Shown one piece after another: positions 46,683 to 55,533 of a stretch of DNA of 64,000 nucleotides (its first letter is position 1; the number at the start of each line of letters is the position of its first letter). The stretch is from Marinomonas rhizomae (GTDB lineage Bacteria; Pseudomonadota; Gammaproteobacteria; Pseudomonadales; Marinomonadaceae), in contig NZ_CP073343.1 in the NCBI RefSeq assembly GCF_024397855.1, positions 3,658,001-3,722,000 of the forward strand, in the 5' to 3' direction. Under the pieces are notes generated by a model. It saw nothing but the letters and a program-made list of their open reading frames with translations. It did not search any database and was not told the DNA's origin. A program made the translations under genes and the position numbers.

Positions 46683-47414
46683 ATGAAACCTATAGGGAAC
46701 ACTGTGAACCATACTCTACGCTCGATAACTGTTGCACTGGCTTGTGTCGCTAGCTTGTCTGCTAACGCGGATCCAAAAACACCAGGTACGCATAAAGGCT
46801 ACTCCACTATCGATATGACCTCTGCGGGCATGCCAGCAGATGTGAAGATGATTTCTGTTGCGGATATCAAGAAAGAACTGCAAGGCAAAGCGCCTTTTGC
46901 CGTTGGTTTAGATATTGATGACACTAGCTTATTCAGTACGCCAGTTTTTTATCGTGGTCAGCAAGAATTTTCCCCTAATGGTTACTCTTACCTATCGAAT
47001 CAAGATTTTTGGGATAAGGCGAATTGTGGTTGGGACGCATTCAGCATGCCTAAGAATATTGCTAAAGAATTGATTGCCATGCACCAAGAACGCGGTGATA
47101 GCATTTATTTCATCACTGGTCGTACCGGTTCTGACTGTAATTTCACTACCGAATATTTGAAAAAAACTTTTGATATCAAAGATATGCACGATGTTATTTT
47201 TGCAGGATCAAGCCGTACTGAATACACGAAAACTAAGTACATTAAAGACAATGACATTAAAATTTATTACGGTGATGCGGATGGTGACATTATTTCAGCT
47301 CGTAATGCTGGCGCAGAAGGCATTCGAGTAATGCGCGCGGCTAACTCTAGCTACAAGCCAATTCCGAAAAATGGCATTTATGGCGAACGAGTGCTAAAAG
47401 ACTCTCAGTACTAA
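46683..47414 (+). CDS. aphA: Class B acid phosphatase AphA
   Basis: A 243-residue secreted HAD-superfamily phosphatase. A signal peptide ends near residue 29. The catalytic DIDDT motif is at residues 77-81, motif II is FITGRTG, and the metal aspartates are in YYGDADGDI. The whole sequence follows E. coli AphA, including NSSYKPIP near the C-terminus. It is a periplasmic Mg2+-dependent tetramer that dephosphorylates nucleotides and organic phosphates. It is followed by a strong terminator. Confidence 0.94.
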   Translation: MKPIGNTVNHTLRSITVALACVASLSANADPKTPGTHKGYSTIDMTSAGMPADVKMISVADIKKELQGKAPFAVGLDIDDTSLFSTPVFYRGQQEFSPNGYSYLSNQDFWDKANCGWDAFSMPKNIAKELIAMHQERGDSIYFITGRTGSDCNFTTEYLKKTFDIKDMHDVIFAGSSRTEYTKTKYIKDNDIKIYYGDADGDIISARNAGAEGIRVMRAANSSYKPIPKNGIYGERVLKDSQY

Positions 47415-47429
47415 TAACACATAGTACTA

Positions 47430-47475
47430 AAAAGCAGAAAGCCGAAAGTCATTAGATTTTCGGCTTTCTGCTTTT
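47430..47475. terminator. Long bidirectional terminator
   Basis: A perfect stem of about 18 bp (AAAAGCAGAAAGCCGAAA and complement) between the convergent aphA and Stealth genes, with A- and T-runs on both sides. Confidence 0.93.
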
Positions 47476-47481
47476 CTACTC

Positions 47482-48531
47482 TTACGCTACTGACTCTATC
47501 CCAGTCTCATCTGTTTTCAAACACGACATATCCATTGTGGTATTTTTCACGCGCCCCGAAAAGCCGCCAATGGCCTGAGCAACCCACTCTGCTGCATTTG
47601 GAATGACCTCAATGAGTTGAGGAAGGTCATTTACACATAAAAACTTGATGTCAGGGTCCGTTGCTCTTTGTAATATTGCCAAAGTATCAGCAGGCGGTTG
47701 CCCTTTTCCATATCCACTTGAGATGTGAAGGTGGTCATCTGACGTGTTGATCTTGGCCTCTTTATCCATGATACAAGCATGATTATGCAGTCCTTGCGGG
47801 AAAAATTGCTCCAAATTCCGAAACCTATACTGGATATTGTTAACAAAGCAATCGGGAAAACGAGCAAAGAGTTCAGCCATTTTTGAACGTCGAAATGGAT
47901 GGACAACATGTGCCGCGGAATACAACTCTGACGCAGAGAAGCCTAGCATTTTAGCCGCATTCACCTGCATAAAGTAATGAAATTTCGCGGGATCAATACG
48001 TGCTTCACTGCCGCTAATTCGCTCACTAAAATCAGCCCATTTGCCTCGCAAAACAGGCGCTAGTCCATCAAACACATCAGTCGGTTTTAAAGGTGCAGCC
48101 AAGAATACATCGTCGTTAAAGTAGATGAATCGCTCACTCAGCCCCTCAATTCGCCACAACATACTTTCAATGGCCAAAGAATTAAAGGTGGGTAACACGT
48201 GAGTGAATCCAGCAAAGATTTCCGCATGATAAGCTAGATGCACTTTATTCCTAATGCTTTCCGATAGACCTGATAAATCAGGGCCTTTATCATCAACGAC
48301 AATCCAGATTTTACCTATCCAAGGAGCATGATTTTCAATCGATTGAATGCAATACAGGATTTCATCGTTACACATCCACCTATGAGGATTCGACGCATTT
48401 TCATTCAATGGCAAAGATTCCATTGCCATATATTTTTGTCGTTTTTGTCTATGTTTCGCATCACTCCCATCGACCCAAGTGATGACAGCATCAATCGGTT
48501 CAAGCTTGAGTTCGGTTGTATTACTTAGCAT
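47482..48531 (-). CDS. Stealth-family sugar-phosphate transferase
   Basis: A 349-residue protein with the Stealth conserved regions: CR1 IDAVITWVDGSD at residues 13-24, CR2 around RFIYFNDDVFLAAPL, and a histidine-rich third region around HVVHPFRRS. Bacterial members transfer hexose-1-phosphates in capsule or exopolysaccharide synthesis, and the family includes eukaryotic GlcNAc-phosphotransferase. No capsule genes flank it, so the acceptor is unknown. It is a single gene with its own terminator. Confidence 0.85.
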   Translation of the reverse strand: MLSNTTELKLEPIDAVITWVDGSDAKHRQKRQKYMAMESLPLNENASNPHRWMCNDEILYCIQSIENHAPWIGKIWIVVDDKGPDLSGLSESIRNKVHLAYHAEIFAGFTHVLPTFNSLAIESMLWRIEGLSERFIYFNDDVFLAAPLKPTDVFDGLAPVLRGKWADFSERISGSEARIDPAKFHYFMQVNAAKMLGFSASELYSAAHVVHPFRRSKMAELFARFPDCFVNNIQYRFRNLEQFFPQGLHNHACIMDKEAKINTSDDHLHISSGYGKGQPPADTLAILQRATDPDIKFLCVNDLPQLIEVIPNAAEWVAQAIGGFSGRVKNTTMDMSCLKTDETGIESVA

Positions 48532-48693
48532 TTCAATATCCGTGCATGACGATGTCTTTGCTGATGCAAATAGTGGCTCAGGCTGATCGTCGAACGAGTC
48601 AATTCTAGGTGGGTCAACTCTTCAATGAGTTAAGCTGATAGTGAATCTATCGGTTGTTTTCTAGCTATTCGAAAGGAATAAAACTGTCTTACA

Positions 48694-49506
48694 TTATTTT
48701 TCCAATGATACCTTATACTTGCTAAGCAGAGCTTGCTCTTTTTTGCCCTTCATCGCCAAGCGACCTTGATTCCAAACATTGATCAATTCTTGTCTTTTTT
48801 CAGAGGGAATTTTATTTGAAAAGATGGGCATTTCAACTAGGTTTTTCTCTAAGCCTGGACGCACAACTATGAGGTCATCGTTTAAGTTCAGCTGGTTTAA
48901 AACATACTGCAGGACGAGCTCGTTATCTGCATATAAGTCGACTCGGTTTTCTTTAATCATCTGAAAGATACGGTCAACGACATCATCATAACCCGCGATG
49001 ACTTCAACAAAGTTAGCGTTTTTCGGGTCATCGATATAGTTTTGATAGCCAGCACTCATCGAGCTGTAATCCCAACCAGGACCCGTTGCGATTCGTTTGC
49101 CATTTAAAGATTGGATGCCTTGATAACGCCAAGGATCATTCTTTCGAACAACAAAAGCACTGGCGTAGGAAAAAGTTGCTTCATCGGCGTAGCTAAAGCC
49201 TTTCTCTGAATTCTTCGAATAGAGATATTCTGGCAACATATCACATAACCCTTCGGCTACCATGTCCAACCCTCTTGCTAGAGGTACTTCAAAGTATTCG
49301 AGGGTATATCCTTTTGAAGAGTATATTTGCTCAACCATGTCGATGACGACACCACGCTCAGGAGCTGCTTTTGTTGGGAATATTGTCATCGGTGGCCATT
49401 GGTCGTAACACACTTTTAGTGTCTTCGCATGACTAACACTCGACACGCCAGCTACCAAGGCAAACATAAGGAGGGATAGCATTCTTAGTTTATTACCTTT
49501 CAACAC
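48694..49506 (-). CDS. Periplasmic solute-binding protein, family 3
   Basis: A 270-residue secreted protein with a signal peptide (cleavage near SHA-28) and the two-lobed SBP_bac_3 fold: KVCYDQWPPMTIF at the start of the mature part, GVVIDMVEQIY, and LNGKRIATGPGWDY. Its start overlaps the end of the upstream diguanylate cyclase gene by 14 bp, and no transporter genes are present. That suggests a sensory role for the cyclase rather than uptake, as known for NspS with MbaA in Vibrio cholerae. The ligand (amino acid, polyamine or other) is not evident. Confidence 0.85.
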   Translation of the reverse strand: MLKGNKLRMLSLLMFALVAGVSSVSHAKTLKVCYDQWPPMTIFPTKAAPERGVVIDMVEQIYSSKGYTLEYFEVPLARGLDMVAEGLCDMLPEYLYSKNSEKGFSYADEATFSYASAFVVRKNDPWRYQGIQSLNGKRIATGPGWDYSSMSAGYQNYIDDPKNANFVEVIAGYDDVVDRIFQMIKENRVDLYADNELVLQYVLNQLNLNDDLIVVRPGLEKNLVEMPIFSNKIPSEKRQELINVWNQGRLAMKGKKEQALLSKYKVSLEK

Positions 49507-50773
49507 GATCTCTCCCCTTATCTTTCGCTCCGTAGAGCTTCAAATCGGCACGTTTAAACAGTTCATCAATTGACTGATCTTCAGGCTCCGATGATTCAAC
49601 ACCAAGGCTTACAGTATAAGTGACTGTCTTATCTTCCACTTCTAACGCAGCATCACTTATAGTTTGACGTATTTTATCAGCAAGCTGGCAGGCAGCATCC
49701 AATCCGGTATCTGGAAGAAATATAGCGAACTCTTCGCCGCCCACTCTACCAAGAAGGTCTGATTTTCTTAAAAAGCCCTGAAGTGTTTGGGTAAAGTGGA
49801 TGAGTACTTTGTCCCCGATAAAATGACCATAAGTATCATTGATACGCTTAAAAAAATCTAAATCCATCAGGACAAAAGACGCTGTCGATTTTTGACGCTG
49901 GGAAAGCACCAACAACTGTTGGGCTGTTTCAAAAAAGCTTCCTCGATTTAAGACATCCGTCAAAGAATCCCTTGTTGCGAGGTATTTGAGTTTTTCATTG
50001 AGAATTTGTAGGTCTTCGGTACGTTTTGCCACGGCATTCTCTAACCAATCTCGCTTGGCTTGCTCGTCTTCTAACAATCGCTCTCTGTCCGAAGACATAG
50101 CGGAAAGCATATTATTCATATGTTCTTGAAGCTGACTAAGTTCGTTATTTTCAGCGTTCGATAAATGAATGCGCTTACTGATACTTGTGCTTAACTGCAC
50201 CTCATTCACTTGCGACATTAGCTCTCTTAAAGGTGTTGCTAAATAGCGGTCAAAGGCCCAAATAAACAGCCAGAATAAGACAGTTAACTTGATGAATGCG
50301 GTAATAGCAATCAAAGCAAAGCCGAACCAAACTCGTTCTAGCACCACACCTGAGGATGAATAAAGTACCAGCGTACCAAGAGGTATGCTTTCGCCATTTA
50401 GAGTCCAGCTTAATGCTGATGTCGAATCAAAAATAGACAGTGGAACAGAGCTAGAGTCGTAGAATCTTTTCGATATTATACTTTGCGAATTTTGGTCTAA
50501 AACATCCACACCTTCAATAATTGGCATTTGAATCAGCCCCGAGGTAAGCGAATCTAACTGGTTGCGGTTGTACTGCCACAAGCTAGTAGAAATTGGACCC
50601 CGAACCGTTGCTTCCAATTGCTGTAATTCGCTGACAATAGCATCCTGCGTTTTCAGATATTCGCTCAAAAACTGTAAACTTGTGATTAGAAGGGTAACAA
50701 CCAAATAAATGGAAAAAATCACACGCATCATTTTTTGGGAGAGATTGTTTGGACGCAGGAACCTTACAAACAT
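49493..50773 (-). CDS. Membrane diguanylate cyclase paired with a solute-binding protein
   Basis: A 426-residue protein: membrane helix 1 (17-37), periplasmic domain of about 110 residues, membrane helix 2 (148-172), HAMP, coiled coil and GGDEF domain with GGEEF at 345-349 and the inhibitory site RKSD at 336-339. It should be an active, feedback-controlled cyclase. The solute-binding protein gene begins inside its last codons, so the pair is cotranscribed and probably acts as one sensor. Confidence 0.92.
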   Translation of the reverse strand: MFVRFLRPNNLSQKMMRVIFSIYLVVTLLITSLQFLSEYLKTQDAIVSELQQLEATVRGPISTSLWQYNRNQLDSLTSGLIQMPIIEGVDVLDQNSQSIISKRFYDSSSVPLSIFDSTSALSWTLNGESIPLGTLVLYSSSGVVLERVWFGFALIAITAFIKLTVLFWLFIWAFDRYLATPLRELMSQVNEVQLSTSISKRIHLSNAENNELSQLQEHMNNMLSAMSSDRERLLEDEQAKRDWLENAVAKRTEDLQILNEKLKYLATRDSLTDVLNRGSFFETAQQLLVLSQRQKSTASFVLMDLDFFKRINDTYGHFIGDKVLIHFTQTLQGFLRKSDLLGRVGGEEFAIFLPDTGLDAACQLADKIRQTISDAALEVEDKTVTYTVSLGVESSEPEDQSIDELFKRADLKLYGAKDKGRDRVER

Positions 50774-50927
50774 TAAAAATGGACCTTTCCAGCAAACTTT
50801 AAGCTAAAGTTTACCTTAGATGATTCCCGTGCTAAATGAAATCTACTTATCTACAACAAAGAAAAACCTCTGCTTACATATTTTGTATTTTTCGCAGCTA
50901 TTTTATTCTTGTATTTTTCTCAAAACG

Positions 50928-50975
50928 AAAAAGCCAACTCGTCGAGAGGTGTGAAGAAATCTCGACGAGTTGGCT
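50928..50975 (-). terminator. Long hairpin terminator
   Basis: A perfect 19-bp stem, with arms at 50929-50947 and 50960-50978 (core GCCAACTCGTCGAGA), and a 12-base loop. Read on the minus strand it ends in TTTTTCGTTTT, so it terminates the DUF5329 transcript. Confidence 0.9.
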
Positions 50976-51006
50976 TTTCAAGAAAGCATGTGACAGTTTG
51001 CCCATT

Positions 51007-51351
51007 CTATCTATACTCGGCTCTAAAACGCTTGAGTTCAGCAGCTAACCAGTCACTGCTTTTCACTACCTTGTTCCCCTCACAATGAATGAGATACTGC
51101 TTTCCAGATATCGCGCTTTTGCTAGCAGAATAATCGATAAAATCCTCTGCCGATTTGATTTTATCCTGATAATAATCGTACTTGCGTTGTATATGATCAA
51201 ACGCCTCCTTACCATTATACATGGAACCATTTCTTTCATATTGGCAATTTGTTTTTTCGACATACTCCAATAGATGATTTATTTCATCTTGTGTCGAAGC
51301 AAAGACACTTGTTGTTAATATAGTCATAATTAGAAAAAATAGTATTTTCAA
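51007..51351 (-). CDS. DUF5329 (YfeK-like) secreted protein
   Basis: A 114-residue protein with a signal peptide (cleavage near VFAS-19) and the DUF5329 pattern: EINHLLEYVEKTNCQYERNG, then DHIQRKYDYY, SAEDFIDYSASKSAISGKQY and HCEGN, with two cysteines that can form a disulfide. E. coli YfeK has the same layout and no known function. It follows the metallo-hydrolase lipoprotein gene by 14 bp, so both may share a transcript. Confidence 0.82.
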   Translation of the reverse strand: MKILFFLIMTILTTSVFASTQDEINHLLEYVEKTNCQYERNGSMYNGKEAFDHIQRKYDYYQDKIKSAEDFIDYSASKSAISGKQYLIHCEGNKVVKSSDWLAAELKRFRAEYR

Positions 51352-51365
51352 TAGTACATTTCCTC

Positions 51366-52433
51366 TTATTGATTATCAGATTTAACATTATTAAAAAAAA
51401 TAGTTTGACCATTTTTCTGCACTATAAATTCTTTTGGATCAAGTTTTTCAGCAGCCAGTTCCTTGGCTAAATCCATCACGGGATCATCAATACCCTCATC
51501 GGTCAATTGAAACGTACCAAAATGCATTCCCACGCTTAATTTAGACTCAAGATCTAGGTGAGCCTGAATCGCTTCTGCAGGATTCATATGCTGATTTTTC
51601 ATAAACCAACGTGGCTCATAAGCACCAATAGGCAAAATACTCAGATCCATCGGCCCCATTTTTTCTTGCACTTCTTTAAACTGACGATTGTAAGCGGTGT
51701 CCCCTGCAAATAAGACTTTTAAATCTGAGGACTCAATGACATATCCTCCCCAAAGCGCTTCAAAGCGATCGAATAGCCCTCGGGTAGACCAGTGCTGCAT
51801 TGGAATAAGTGTAATAATAGAACCATCTTTTGATGAATAGTTTTGCCACCAGTCGAGCTCTACAACATTTTTAATGCCTTTATCTTCGAGGTATTTTTTA
51901 TTCCCTAAAGGCACAATAAAGGTGGGATGATCTTTCTTGTTGATAGCGACTAATGAATCAAGATCCATATGGTCGTAATGATTATGGCTAATAATAACGA
52001 CATCCACTTTTGGTAATGCTTCTATAGAAGCCCCCGGACTTCTGTGTCGTTTCGGCCCTATCCATGAAAATGGACTGGCTCTCTCGGAAAAAATAGGATC
52101 AGTTAATACGGTAAGACGTTCAAATTGAACAAGCTCTGTTGCATGATTAATAAAAGTAACCATGCCTTCACCCGGCATAAGGGGCTGAGTAAAATTAGGT
52201 TTCCAATTATCATCAACGAATTCAGGCCATGGCTCGGCATCGCCCCATAGTTTCCACTTAATTACGTCAAAAAGACTCTTCCCGACCTCAGCCGTACGGT
52301 CTTCATTATAGAAAATCTTTCCATCGCTATGATCCGATACAGGAATACGATTACCGGAGCATGCTGCAAGGGATATTCCGCTTATTATGAATAACAGAAC
52401 CTTTGATAATGATATAGGCATGCAGTTCAGCAT
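51366..52433 (-). CDS. Lipoprotein metallo-beta-lactamase-fold hydrolase (NAPE-PLD/RomA-like)
   Basis: A 355-residue protein with a lipoprotein signal (LAAC, lipidated Cys near residue 25) and an MBL domain. Metal ligands are in SHNHYDHMD, FAGDTAYN and GMHFGTF. The WIGPKRHRSPG segment and the length match the family of NAPE-hydrolysing phospholipase D and RomA. It is probably anchored in the outer or inner membrane and acts on a phosphodiester lipid or nucleotide; the substrate is unknown. Confidence 0.85.
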   Translation of the reverse strand: MLNCMPISLSKVLLFIISGISLAACSGNRIPVSDHSDGKIFYNEDRTAEVGKSLFDVIKWKLWGDAEPWPEFVDDNWKPNFTQPLMPGEGMVTFINHATELVQFERLTVLTDPIFSERASPFSWIGPKRHRSPGASIEALPKVDVVIISHNHYDHMDLDSLVAINKKDHPTFIVPLGNKKYLEDKGIKNVVELDWWQNYSSKDGSIITLIPMQHWSTRGLFDRFEALWGGYVIESSDLKVLFAGDTAYNRQFKEVQEKMGPMDLSILPIGAYEPRWFMKNQHMNPAEAIQAHLDLESKLSVGMHFGTFQLTDEGIDDPVMDLAKELAAEKLDPKEFIVQKNGQTIFFNNVKSDNQ

Positions 52434-52558
52434 AGAATCCTCACCATGATATAAATAGAAACCTTTATATCAGCAGAATAAGATTGGAGACACTGATCAA
52501 GCAAGACGCAAATAAGGTTATTCAAATCAAATTTTGCGTTTCTCAATAAAAACTAATT

Positions 52559-52584
52559 AGCCCTTTATCTATTTATAAAGGGCT
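52559..52584 (-). terminator. Terminator after the GGDEF-EAL gene
   Basis: Stem AGCCCTTTAT / ATAAAGGGCT just after the stop codon of the minus-strand GGDEF-EAL gene, with a T-rich tract on the minus strand. Confidence 0.7.
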
Positions 52585-52592
52585 GATGTTTT

Positions 52593-55013
52593 TTATAACT
52601 CTTCATCTCTGACAAATGTCGAACGATTTGTCGGGAAAATAATTTTATCGGCTGGCACAGCAGGAGAAAAATAGTAGCCTTGTATGATCTCGCACCCTTT
52701 TGATTGTAAATAATCAAATTGAGCTTGAGTTTCCACACCCTCAACCACGATGACTAAATCCATATTGCTAGCGAGCTGTAGAATTGTATCTGTCATTTGG
52801 CGTTGTGCTTTGTCTTCGGGTAGACGATTGACAAAGCTGCGATCAATTTTTAACGTATCCCAAGGCAATATAGCAACATAGGAAAGTGAAGAATATCCTG
52901 TACCAAAGTCATCGATTGCTAACTGAATACCCAAGGCTTTTAGCGCAACAAGTTGAGGAATGACGTCTTGCTCACGCTCAATAAACGAGGACTCCGTTAA
53001 CTCAAGTTGTAACATCGAAGCAGGTAAGCGACTTTTTAACAAAGTATGTTTGACCGTATTCATAAATTGACCAAAACGCAGCTGATGAGCGGACACATTC
53101 ACCGACATTTTAATATCCTTTATACCGCTATCAAGCCAAGCTTTACCCTGCTTACAGGCGGTCAACAAAACCCATTCACCAAGCTTTTCAATTAAGCCCA
53201 TTTCTTCTGCGACTGGGATAAACTCATCCGGTCCAATCCACCCTAGCTCGGCATCATACCAACGCACTAAAGCCTCAACACCAACAATTTTTTTCGTGGC
53301 GCTGGCGTATTGAGGTTGGTAGAAAACTTGTAATTGTTCGGCTTCAAGTGCCTGCTTTAGCTTCACACTCAACTGTATTTTTCTCTGGCTCACACTGGTT
53401 AACTTTTCTTCATAATAGCCAATACTGCCTCGCCCCTCACTTTTAGCTGCATACAAAGCAGAATCAGCTTTTTGTAATATATCTCCTTTATCACTAGGGC
53501 CTTGAAAACTAACGCCTAAGGTTGCAGATACATAAATTTCACTTCCTTGTGGAAGCGTTATCACTGACTTGCAAGCACCTTGAATAGTTTGGCTTAATTG
53601 ATCAATCACCTCTTTATCTGATGTAACAATCAAGACCGCAAATTCATCACCACCTGTTCGGCACACATGAGCCGTAAATGTCGGAATGCTACTTAACGTG
53701 CCCAACAATCGCTGGCCAACCACAGACAACACCATGTCACCTGCACCATGCCCATAACTGTCATTTACATCTTTAAAATGATCGAGATCGACAACAATCA
53801 AACATATGCTCTCTGCAGAAAGGTCGGTGATTATCTCATCCAATACACGCCTATTCTCTAAGCCTGTTAATGGGTCATGGCGCGCTAAGTAAAAAAGTTC
53901 ATTTTGTGTTTCCTTCAGCTCATCTATGTTTACTAATGAATAAACATAGGTTTCAGCCTGACTAGATTCAGCGCCAACAGGTGTAATTGTCAATAATCCT
54001 TGAGAAGCCTTACCAAACTTAACCTCGCCACGCCAATGACCACTTTTATCAATAGGGAGCATATCTGAATCTGCGGATGAAAAGAGTGTATGAATAGGTG
54101 TCACGCCAGGAATTAACCCTTTAGATAGACCAACCATAGAGCAAAACGCAGGATTCGCCTTGATAATCAGACCACTTGTATCAACAACTGCAAGACCTTC
54201 TTTTACGTTATTAAACACGGTAGCGGCTTGCTTCAGGCCATAATTTTTCTCGGATAATTCACGTTTCAGCTGACGGTTAATCGTAAATAATGAAGACCAT
54301 TTTACCGTGTCGTTTGCTAGGTAAGCAGACAAAGAACGATGGCCTATGATGGCAAAAAAGATGAGAGGAATACTAAAGGAACAAGCCATGACTATTTTGC
54401 CACTCAATCCGCCGATAACAATATCAAGCACGACAGGATTGATGCCGAAAGCAATAAATGGGAACAGCACACCATCTAGACACAAGGTAAAAATAAACAG
54501 CAAAATATAAACAGCAGTCGTCACTGGATAAGACCATTGACATTTTTTCACTGCATCAAAGCAATAAAACAGAAACAGCAGCTCCGCAATAATCAGCGAG
54601 CCACCTAATATAATAAAAGCAATAGAGACATCAAATAATGCTGCAGAAATACTGTGAGGGTTGATGATGCCTGGTGTCGTAAGAATTTTGCCCACCAGCA
54701 AGGACAGCGATACATTGAACACATTAACCAACACAACAAGGCGTACTAAATGGCGAAGTATAAAAATGTCTCGTTCAACAAACACAAACAGAACAGATGC
54801 CATCATAAAAGCACCGTAACAAAGATTTCCGCCAGAAATATTAATCTTTTCTGTAATTGGAAGGCTGTACACATTGCCAAAAAAGCCACCAATTAGCAGT
54901 ACTAAAGCAATGTAAGTATAAAAAGATGTGCGCCGTAAGCTACCGCTAAGAAAAGAAAAATACAGAGGAAAAATCGAAAATAGAATTACCTGAGCAAGAA
55001 GCAGTACGACCAT
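52593..55013 (-). CDS. Multi-spanning membrane PAS-GGDEF-EAL protein
   Basis: About 806 residues. The N-terminal 225 residues form about seven membrane helices, a MASE-like sensor of unknown type. A PAS domain, a GGDEF domain (GGDEF motif intact near 454) and an EAL domain follow. The EAL part has EALVRW, ELTESSF, the metal-binding DDFGTGYSS and VVEGVET, so phosphodiesterase activity is expected. There is no RxxD site. I chose the ATG at 55013, with AAGG upstream. An earlier ATG at 55142 adds 43 residues with no membrane or domain logic. Confidence 0.9.
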   Translation of the reverse strand: MVVLLLAQVILFSIFPLYFSFLSGSLRRTSFYTYIALVLLIGGFFGNVYSLPITEKINISGGNLCYGAFMMASVLFVFVERDIFILRHLVRLVVLVNVFNVSLSLLVGKILTTPGIINPHSISAALFDVSIAFIILGGSLIIAELLFLFYCFDAVKKCQWSYPVTTAVYILLFIFTLCLDGVLFPFIAFGINPVVLDIVIGGLSGKIVMACSFSIPLIFFAIIGHRSLSAYLANDTVKWSSLFTINRQLKRELSEKNYGLKQAATVFNNVKEGLAVVDTSGLIIKANPAFCSMVGLSKGLIPGVTPIHTLFSSADSDMLPIDKSGHWRGEVKFGKASQGLLTITPVGAESSQAETYVYSLVNIDELKETQNELFYLARHDPLTGLENRRVLDEIITDLSAESICLIVVDLDHFKDVNDSYGHGAGDMVLSVVGQRLLGTLSSIPTFTAHVCRTGGDEFAVLIVTSDKEVIDQLSQTIQGACKSVITLPQGSEIYVSATLGVSFQGPSDKGDILQKADSALYAAKSEGRGSIGYYEEKLTSVSQRKIQLSVKLKQALEAEQLQVFYQPQYASATKKIVGVEALVRWYDAELGWIGPDEFIPVAEEMGLIEKLGEWVLLTACKQGKAWLDSGIKDIKMSVNVSAHQLRFGQFMNTVKHTLLKSRLPASMLQLELTESSFIEREQDVIPQLVALKALGIQLAIDDFGTGYSSLSYVAILPWDTLKIDRSFVNRLPEDKAQRQMTDTILQLASNMDLVIVVEGVETQAQFDYLQSKGCEIIQGYYFSPAVPADKIIFPTNRSTFVRDEEL

Positions 55014-55291
55014 AAAAGCATAACCTTGTATTAGAACGGTAAAGTCTATCCTAAAACCATAGAAGTGATTAGCACGTATAACGAAAAACAACCTACACCT
55101 GAAAAAGCATAGTCTATGAGCTTCTAAAAAAACATTGCTCACAATAAATTATCAAAGGAGTTTAATAAAATTAAACTGCTCAGACTTACATTGCGATGCA
55201 ATTCCTTACAGTCTTAATCTTGTTTCTTATCTGCCCAAAGTCGACTATCTCATAGTAGTCGATATATTAATCAATAAGAGGCCGTCCCAAA

Positions 55292-55507
55292 ATGAAGAAA
55301 AACTTACACCCTTTAGATAGAGCGATTCGAGGTGTTGTTGGGATTGTTTTTACTGGTTTTGCTGTTTTCAACGGCGACTATCTACAGGAACCCATTTTAG
55401 AAGTACTCATAGGTATATTTGGCGCCCTCAATTTAATATCTCTACTGTTTGGATGGTGTCCCGTCTACCATTTTGCAGGTATTAGTACTGACAAAAGTAA
55501 AAAATAA
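55292..55507 (+). CDS. DUF2892 small inner-membrane protein
   Basis: A 71-residue protein with two membrane helices and the DUF2892 pattern: an N-terminal LDRAIRGVVGIV, a central acidic spot, and a C-terminal GWCPVYHFAGI. Members often accompany rhodanese or redox genes; the function is unknown. It lies 26 bp upstream of the second GGDEF-EAL gene and is likely cotranscribed with it. Confidence 0.82.
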   Translation: MKKNLHPLDRAIRGVVGIVFTGFAVFNGDYLQEPILEVLIGIFGALNLISLLFGWCPVYHFAGISTDKSKK

Positions 55508-55533
55508 AAATACGCTTATCTTTCAAGGTTTTT

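Noticed and set aside
55014..55142. 43-residue N-terminal extension of the GGDEF-EAL protein
   Set aside because: It is rich in Arg, Phe and Cys without domain character and lacks a good ribosome binding site; the ATG at 55013 has both a site and a sensible membrane-protein start.
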